Part shown: one piece after another, positions 9,825-18,800 of the stretch
Position numbering within the stretch: position 1 is the first letter of the stretch
How the letters are laid out: every line of letters begins with the position of its first letter
From: Bolinopsis microptera
Lineage: Eukaryota; Ctenophora; Tentaculata; Lobata; Bolinopsidae
Assembly (NCBI RefSeq): GCF_026151205.1
Contig: NW_026971812.1
Span: 1-42,012 of the forward strand
Reading direction: 5' to 3'
DNA length: 42,012 nt
Notes under the pieces: model-generated
What the model saw: the letters and a program-made list of their open reading frames with translations, nothing else
Told to the model about the DNA's origin: nothing
Databases searched by the model: none
Translations under genes and position numbers: made by a program

Positions 9825-12800
9825 CTGTGGGGGGATTTGTGTTAAAAGTGGAAACAATGTTTGGAGAAGAAATAATGTCAGTAAACTTTAGGAAGATGTA
9901 TAACTCACACGAGGAGGAACAACTTGTTAAACGGAGACACATTTTATATTTGAAGGAGAATAAACTCATTCCATTTATACACTTGAAGGGAGAAAAGGGA
10001 GAAAAAGGAATCAAAAAGAAGAAAAAACTCACGTCAGAAGAAAAAAGAGAGCAGCCACGATACCCTCCGTTGGCAGTTTAGAACTGACTTGCCACTCTTT
10101 GTAGTCTATACCATAGTTAAAGTTGGTCATGTTTCCAGTTAAATTATAATCAGCTGAGCCGTTATTTGTCTCTAACATTGAGCCGTTTTCACTTGCCTGT
10201 AAATGGTTGTCATGTAAATGCAATTTATCATTCAAAGTGCCCGTTGGGTAATTCTATCAAAATTCATTTTCTGGTTAGAATTTAACTTCAAGGTTATTCA
10301 TTCAAAAATTTAATTATAATTGCAGTAAATATTGGCACTTTCTACTTCTAATCAAAACGTAGTGTAACATAGGAGCAAGAGTTGTGGTAGTTGGCTAGCT
10401 AGTATGTGGCCGTGAGTATAAAACTCTAGAAAAAATCTACCAAAGAACGTACCAGTCCACTATTAATCCCCGCACAGCCAATAAACTGACTGTAAGACAT
10501 GTCCCCAAAGTAGGAGAATAGCGAGAAGCCGATGAGGATGAGCAGGACCAAGGGAGACAGCACCACCCAACATATCTGCCAGTACCATCCTATCTGGTAC
10601 CCTGTCTTCTCTTTCACTTCTCTCGTGAACCTGTAGGGCAGTTAGAAGGTAGTGTAAGGTACAGCAGTGAGAATTGAACTCAGATCATCAGGATATTTAG
10701 CCATTAGACCACCGACAAAATTTTTAGCGGATGCTTAAATAACATAAAGTGTTCCACTATTTACAGAGTTTAATCTAACCTGTGTATACCGTAGAACCAT
10801 ACAATGGAGACTATCTCTCCCAAAGCAACGAACAACAGGGGGATGGAGACCGCCCAGGTGTCCATCAGGTTAACAATGTACTGTCCACCGTTAGTAGCTG
10901 TAGGCAGGGCCAGGAGGAACATTAGGAAACACACACATGCTGAAAGTAATGGAGGGTGTATTCGTGATATATTGCATATCCCTGACCGATGTATAATGTA
11001 TAATGTATATAGTATAGGGATATGTGTACATTATACAATATACATAATACTATAATACATTGTACATGAATTTTCGATATTTAGAGTTTAAACTAATTAT
11101 GATAGTAGTAATAGTATCAGTAATAGCAGTGAAAAGAACCTGAACTAACCGTTGACACCGTGTTTCTTAATCCTCTTCAAAACGGGGATTTCTTCTCTGA
11201 GTTGATGCAACATACTCTCCATCAAGCCGAACAAACTGTCCAATCCAAGTAGCAGCAACATACTGATTACATAATTAGTTAATTGGCATATCAATTACAT
11301 AATCAGTTATATATTAATTGATTACGCAATTCATTATGGATAATATTGATTTGAATCACCCTGTCAATAAAAAATAACACTTTCACCTGTAAAACAAGAC
11401 GGCCCACAAAGGCGAGATGTGCATGTTGGCCACTGCTTCAGCTATCGCTACAAATGCCAAACCTGGCCCTGAGCCAAGCTGAAAACATGTAATATATATA
11501 AGAGCTAAAAATAGATACGTTTTACTAATCAAAATCATCAAAATATCCTCCGAACCAGATTTGAACTGGTGACCTAAGGATTACTTTGGGGATACCATTA
11601 CAGTCCTCCGCTCTGCCAACTGAGCTACCAGAGGTTACGTGCAATGGAAATTTATATATATCAAAAAAGTTACGAGAATTTTGGCACTGATCATATTTCC
11701 TTTAATTAAATATAACTGCAAATTTATAAAGCTTATCATTTAATCCATTAACTAATTAACCAATCAATTAACTAATTAACCATTCAATTAACCTCTTTCA
11801 TTTACCTGATCAAAGTCTGCACCTGTCATGTGTTTTCGGTAGCCTACAATGCTGAAGATGACAAACCCTCCCAATATTGATGTAGAGCAGTTTACCACCG
11901 TGATGATGATGCTGGAATAAATTCACATTTTATTTAATTCGCACATCACTAAGGTAATGGGACTACTGTGGACCCTCCACCGGCCGAAGCCGCAGTCAAA
12001 GCTCGGTGAACGGTAGTTGAAAGCGCTTAAGGGACATAAGTCAAAGTGGTAGAGCAACACTGGACCTCTGCCTGATCCAGAGGATTTCACCATTTTACCT
12101 TCACACAGACATCGAACATGTAACTAGATGAGGATCAGACCTCGTTGTTAAATTCGCAGTTCTCACATCAGTTATGATGTTGGGTGTTGGCTCATGCAGT
12201 TCTGAGACACGGACAAAAGGAAATCGCGGCGTGTACAGAATCACGATTTTCCCATTATTTGCGACAAATTTTATGTATAGTTTAATGTATAGCCTGTTAA
12301 AAATCGCGGTATCGCGATTTTTGGCCAAAATAATCGCGAAATCCTTTTGTCCATGTTCTGAGATGATTGGCTTACACTATATACGAGTATATATATAACT
12401 GCTGCCTCTCAATTTCTAACTTTGAATTTTTCGTCACCATGACTTTTCGTGGTGGTTGTACTATTATTATTTATTCGAACTTTTACTTTTTACTTAAAAC
12501 TTTTAAATTATTGTAATATTTATAGTAATTAATATGATAACTCATGAATAATAATTACGCTGAATTCTGAGCAAATATCCTTGTATATTGTATTACATGG
12601 AAGCAAAATTGTGCCATTAAATTTGTATCTCTATAATAGCTTATGATAATGGCGTGAACTGTTATCTAACCTGTCTCTGATGACGTTGTCGCAGTTTTTG
12701 GTAAAGGAGGCGAATGACACGATAGCACCAAACCCAATACCAAGAGAGTAGAATATCTGCGAGGCTGCATCCGACCATAGACTTAGGTCTAACAGCTTTT

Positions 12801-15800
12801 TTGCCTTCAAAAGTATGAGCATTTTAGTGAGGCGGTGAAATGTGAATATCATTGTTGCATAAAGCTATAAAGACACGTTATAAACAAGGGACAGAAACTA
12901 CAAAGTTCCATACGGTTCTACTCTGCATTAACATCATGTTTTATGGTTTATACAGCATAGAGACGGGATACAACAAGGGAAGAGTAACTTACATCCGGCT
13001 TGAGGAAGTACATGATACCATCCTTTGCTCCATCCAGGGTAGCCCCGCGGAACAGAAGGATTATCAGTACCACATACGGGGCCGTTGCTGAGAAATATAC
13101 CACCTGAGGGGACAAACTTCATGGGTTTCTAGCTTATCGCGCCTGTAGAAAACTAATAATAGTGTACAAATATATTTTATTGTAAGACGAAATTGAGGGC
13201 ATACAGCTGAAATTTTTATTATAGATCTGATCGGTGTGAATTGATCTATTCATGATTAATAAGATATTCAATAGGAATTTAACTAATTGCTCATCCAACA
13301 TGACTATTCAGGTAAGCATACAATATCGTTACAGAAAAGATGAGAGAGCTCTTTAGATCAAGATTTAAGAAGGATCATTCAAAGAATCATTCGAAGAATC
13401 ATAGTGATAATTTAGAGTGGGTTGCTTTTGGAACTTTCCAGTTTCCACTCCCTTCTTGGATTCACCTTTATCTTTCTGATCACTTTTACATATTCATTAT
13501 CTCGCTCATGACAAATCTATGTCATTCTTGGCTGATGCTGGCATACTTACAAACCTACGTAGCCGTTTTAACCGTTCATCTTTAAGTTCCCCTTCATTTC
13601 CGATTCCCTTTATCATCTTAACGAATGAATTCTTATAAACATGGAGAGACTCATTATATAGGCCCCATTCCTTGTTAATAATCGCGTCCAATTAAATAAA
13701 TGAAAATTAAGTATCTGAAATAGGTATTCAACTTCACGAATAACATTTTAATACCACACTAATTCTCGTTGTTTTTGGCTCGCAGTCAAATATGCTAATT
13801 CCATGTTCAATGTTGCAAAACAGAAATTAATTAGTACAATTAGTGGATTAGTAATTATTACGTGTTATATTACCTTTCCAGAGCTCTTGATTCCTCTAGA
13901 AATACAGATGAAGATGGTGACCCAGGAGATGATCAAACAGACCACTAAAGTTGGGTTGAAGGAACCCAGTTCACGGATATCAGGAGACAGCCGCAAATGT
14001 TCGTAATACCTAATTAGATTGAATTGAGTAATTTAGCAGTTAATTAATTAAGTGTGAAGTAAGTAAATATATAAGAGATCCAATTTTATTTAACTGACAA
14101 TAAACTTAATGTTTGTTCAAGTTATTTGACTTTATTTGCTGAGTAAAACTTTAAATTTAAACACTTATGTTAAGATTAAAGCACTTCACCACGCCACGAG
14201 TATCCATACCAGTAGTATTGAGTCTTGTCTTCCAGACAGCAGATATGATCCGTCTTGCACTCTGACCAAGGTAAGGGATTCACGAAGGACTCGAACAAGT
14301 ATCTGACAAGTTATTTTTAGGTTAGCAACTCCTTATCTTTACAAAAAGTACCTGCAAAGTTATTTTTAATTGAGAAAATTGAATTTCTTCTCAGTTGCTA
14401 CCTTATCATCGCCGATCACTCATGATGATCTTTATTCGAGGTTTATTCTAGTAGTAGTTACTGTCTCTGCACTGAATTTGTGAAATGCATTGCCATTTTG
14501 ACAACTTCATTCCACAATAATCTAAACATGTTCTCACCTTATAATCCACATGATAATAGAGTTGTAGTAAACAGCACACAGGAAACACACTGTGATAGTA
14601 CACCAGCCCACTCCAACCAACCCCTTCTTGATGTGCTGAAAACATTGTTAGTGCTGATCTTTGAATAAGGTGGATTTATTTGCTGGTTAATGGATATGGG
14701 ATGTGACTACTTCTGGGAGCTAGCGAACTGTATCGGTCTTGGTGACCGAGATTTGCTGTCTGGTTGCAGCAGTGACCAATGAAAACCAAGTACGTATATA
14801 AACGATTCCTGTACGACATACAGCCGGCACGCACTTGTTAGTTGTCAGTTGTCAAATTTAGTTCCCTTTTCGCACTGACTTACTGATTCAGGGATGAAAT
14901 CTAAACTGGTGCGATCAGGCAATTCTCAACGACATATTTAAGCTACGACATTTGATCGATTACCATTAATTTTGTTCATAGAATATCATATTGTTGATAA
15001 TCTAATTTATGAATTATAGAACAAATAAATGAAAGTTCAAATGGCAAGCTCAGCTTCAAGTTTTATACTATAGCAATTAAACTAAAGCAATTTATGAATT
15101 ATAATATCATCGATTAAACTAAAGCAATTTATGAATTATAATATTATCGATTAAACTAAAGCAATTCATGAATTGTAATATTGATCACTAATAATTACTA
15201 ACAATTACTAATAATCACTAATAATTACTAATAATTACTAATAATTATCACATTGAAGTCACTCACCCTCATACTACCACTAACACTCTTCTTAAAGTGA
15301 TTACCGATGTGAAGTTCTAGACAAAAGAGTGGCAGACCCTCAATAATCACCATCACCACGTACGCGAACAGGAACGCACCTGGTCAAATTAGAGGGAGGA
15401 GTTTTTAAGTTAATCGAAAGTTCAGTTTTATAATTCAAGTTATTGACCCTTTGATGAAAATATTAGCCGAACTGCCATCACGCAAGAACATTTTTAATTT
15501 ACCATGTATCCGTTTTACGGTTTTATAGCTTAAAATATGTCAAGACCATTTTTTTGTCGTTCATGAATCGACAATCGTACCTTGAAATTTCGAATATTCT
15601 GTTCGTACAATAAAAATTTGGTAACAATCGAAATGAATAAAGACTATTTTATCAAATTAAATAGAAAATAGTTATCTCAATAGACAATGTCGCGACAAGT
15701 TAATTGATATTTTAATTAGCTCCTCGAAAACAGAAAAGGGTTAGATAAACATCTGTTTGGTTTGATGGATCAACTTGAAAATAATTTTTATTCTTGACTC

Positions 15801-18800
15801 AATGTTGAATTGTATGTATATTTGGCAGAAAATAATACCAATTTGCTTCCCTTATAAAGTAAATCGAGTAGGGTAACCTAAAATTTCTTAAATTCAGTTC
15901 ATCCATCAATAAACACATAATCAAAACTTTCATCAAATTCCGCCCAATTTCATAAACACAGAACAGGAATTTAGCTCATCCCCTAGCAGCAACGTTATTC
16001 AATTTAGCCAGTAGCCTACCCAAAGTAAACATCTCTTCCCGACAATGAATGAAAATGCTCGCAGCGTTCTTATCTGATAACATAATCTTCTTAACAAGCC
16101 ACTGAAAAGTGTCAAGAAAGAAGCACCCCCAAGAGTTGGGACTATCCAGGCAGTGCACGTCCTTGCCCATAGTGAAGCGTGAGTGGAGAGTGCTTCCTGT
16201 GTCATCTACTCTGAGTGTGTGGATAAAGAACCCAGCGTAGACTCGTCCTATGGGAGTCAGATGAGCGTGGACTTTTCCGGATAGGATCAGTTCTACACCC
16301 TGTGTTTTTAGGACGTCACAATCTTTCCCAACACACGGATCGTGGAAGAATATATCTAGCTTGTTCATTTTGCCTCCAACTCTCTCTTTAACCCTGTGAA
16401 TCTTACCCTGTCTGCCAACAAGGGAGCTGCTTGCTTCGTAAGTGTCATGATCCAACCAAACACCATATTCATGATCCTTTGGATGCCACCACTTATACAT
16501 ATCTGAACAATTAACAGTTTCAAACCAGTTCCTCAACATACCCCCTGAAATACCTGACATATCGGTATCTACAGCTACATACCAGTAGTTTCCTCCTACT
16601 TTTGTTATTGTGTCACCGTTGAGTATCCAACTTTCAGGTTCCTCATAGTCAATACTTTCTTGTGCAACAGCCTTGGGAACTTGCACATCTCCCAACATTA
16701 CCAAACTATCTAACCCGTATTCGTAGTTGGAAGAGTTTTGTTTTATTTCCTTCTCGCCACATTGATCAGGTAAGCTGAAAAAGGTTCGCTCGATGTCTTT
16801 AGCCATTTCTTGGTAGCAGAATCCGATGTAGATAATGATAACCATTCCCACTGCAAACATGAAGTATTGGCTAAGCGTGGTTGTGGCGTCCTCCATTAGC
16901 TGTTCTTGTTCCTTTTTCAGTTCCACTGCTTCCTTCTTCTTAGCTGCTGATGCAGCCTTTTTCCGGTTCATTGCTAGAGTGGAGTCCATTGTTTTTAAAA
17001 CCTTGTGAAATCGATTGTGCTTTAAATCTTCCGAGAGCCACTCCTGAGCTACTTTTAAACTTTTTAAACAAAGTAAAAAATGCAAAAGGATTGCAGACAG
17101 CAGTGTGTCCGAACCAGCGTAAGCTGATACTTTAAAACTACAATATATTACACAGGAATCAGGATTCAGGATGTAATATGCATAATATTAAGAAGAAACA
17201 CGAAACTGCAATATTAACGTACGTACAGTTTACAATGTACATGCGAAATAAAAATGATCAGCTAGATAGGTATAAAGTTACAAACCAACATGGTGCGACA
17301 AATAATGCAAATGTTAAGCCAGCCTGTCATAGAACAAATTGGAACAATTATCTGAGCAAGTGTGGGCTTTACATGTGCAAACCAGTAAAGGTACTAATGT
17401 ATCACAAAAATACTGTACATCCGCCCAAAATAACTAGCCCCAAGAATGCTTACAGCCCTAGAAATGTATGTGGAAATCGCATAGCAAACAGAAAATGTAT
17501 TATTTGTTAAAGAAGAAATTCTTCTTCCCAAATAATAAGTTAACAGATATTATCCATATGAAGCGCTGTTCCTGCAACACCAGCGATATTGATAACCATA
17601 TTATTGATGAAAATCGAATGAATTTACTTATGGACACGTTCATTTGAGTTTGAGGATATTGGTAAATATAATTGACCCTATTAGAAGGCACAGTGTAGTT
17701 GACTTTGTCACACTATGAAATTACTTAAACCCTTGATGGTTAGGATAATCGTCTCATCCTCTAGGCTAACTTTGTCACATAACGATATCTTAATCAGGTG
17801 ATAAGATATCGCTTAAATACGGCCGGCACGGAAATGGTTACATTGTCACACTAAAAACATGTGACGGAGTAAATATGGACCCCTTGCTGCCGTGTTTGAC
17901 CAAATTTTTTAGTGTCCAGTTGATTGGATGGGTACATATGACCATTACCTACATATTTGATGACTTTTTTCGTTAGATGGTGCATTCAGGTTTACTCTGT
18001 CACACATTAAAGAAAATATGTGATGAATGTTTAGGGCACCCTGATAAGCAATGCTGAGTAGTGTAAGTTTATTTGATAGCCTGGAAGTGCTGGGAATTGT
18101 TATTATATCATATAGTCGTAAGGAATTAAAACACAGAAGGCACAACCAAGTTTACTTTGTCACATAATCTTGATGATATCTGAACATGTGTGAAATTGAA
18201 CAAATAATGATATACCAGCTTAAACCCATTATATTACGTACTATGGATCAAACAACACTGATAGTACCATGCACCAGTCACATAAATCATTATCGGGTGG
18301 TAATATGTTAACAGTGTCACAATTAAACTACCACTACATGGTCAAAAATAGGGTAATTTCGTCACAAAAAATTATTATAACTCTGTTAGCTCCTTGCTGG
18401 CAAAATAACTAGTTTATCGAAATTTTGTTGATGATAAAGTTACATAGTATTCTAATAGAGGTATAGTTCTTCAAAATAGGGGCAAGACATGTTTACTTTG
18501 TCACATCAGTTATTATAAGAGTTAGGTAATCGTCATCAGATTAAAAGATATTTTTCGTAGTTTGGATCGATTAATACTTTAATATACCTGTAATAAAGCA
18601 TCCTATGCCAATTTTAACACACTATCTTGATACTGTTGGGGCAGGGAAAGTTAATTTTGTCACATTTTTAATGTCTTTGACAAATTAATCTAAATTTTTT
18701 AAATTGAGCTCTTATGTTCTGGACAATATTCTTCCAATCGTTTCTGAAAGAATGTTGAATTCTAATAGAGTTATAGATCTTCAAAATAGGGGCAAGACAT

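Noticed and set aside
9827-10081. 84-codon plus-strand frame over SLC6 exon 15
   Set aside because: It overlaps the splice region of a better-supported minus-strand gene and is lysine-rich low complexity.
16990-17085. N-terminal extension of the nested PhlG-like protein by 32 residues
   Set aside because: The open frame continues but has no ATG; the extension would need a non-ATG start or an upstream exon.
17178-17510. 110-codon plus-strand open frame upstream of the nested gene
   Set aside because: No recognisable domain, AT-rich, biased to Asn/Lys/Thr as expected by chance, and no supporting context.
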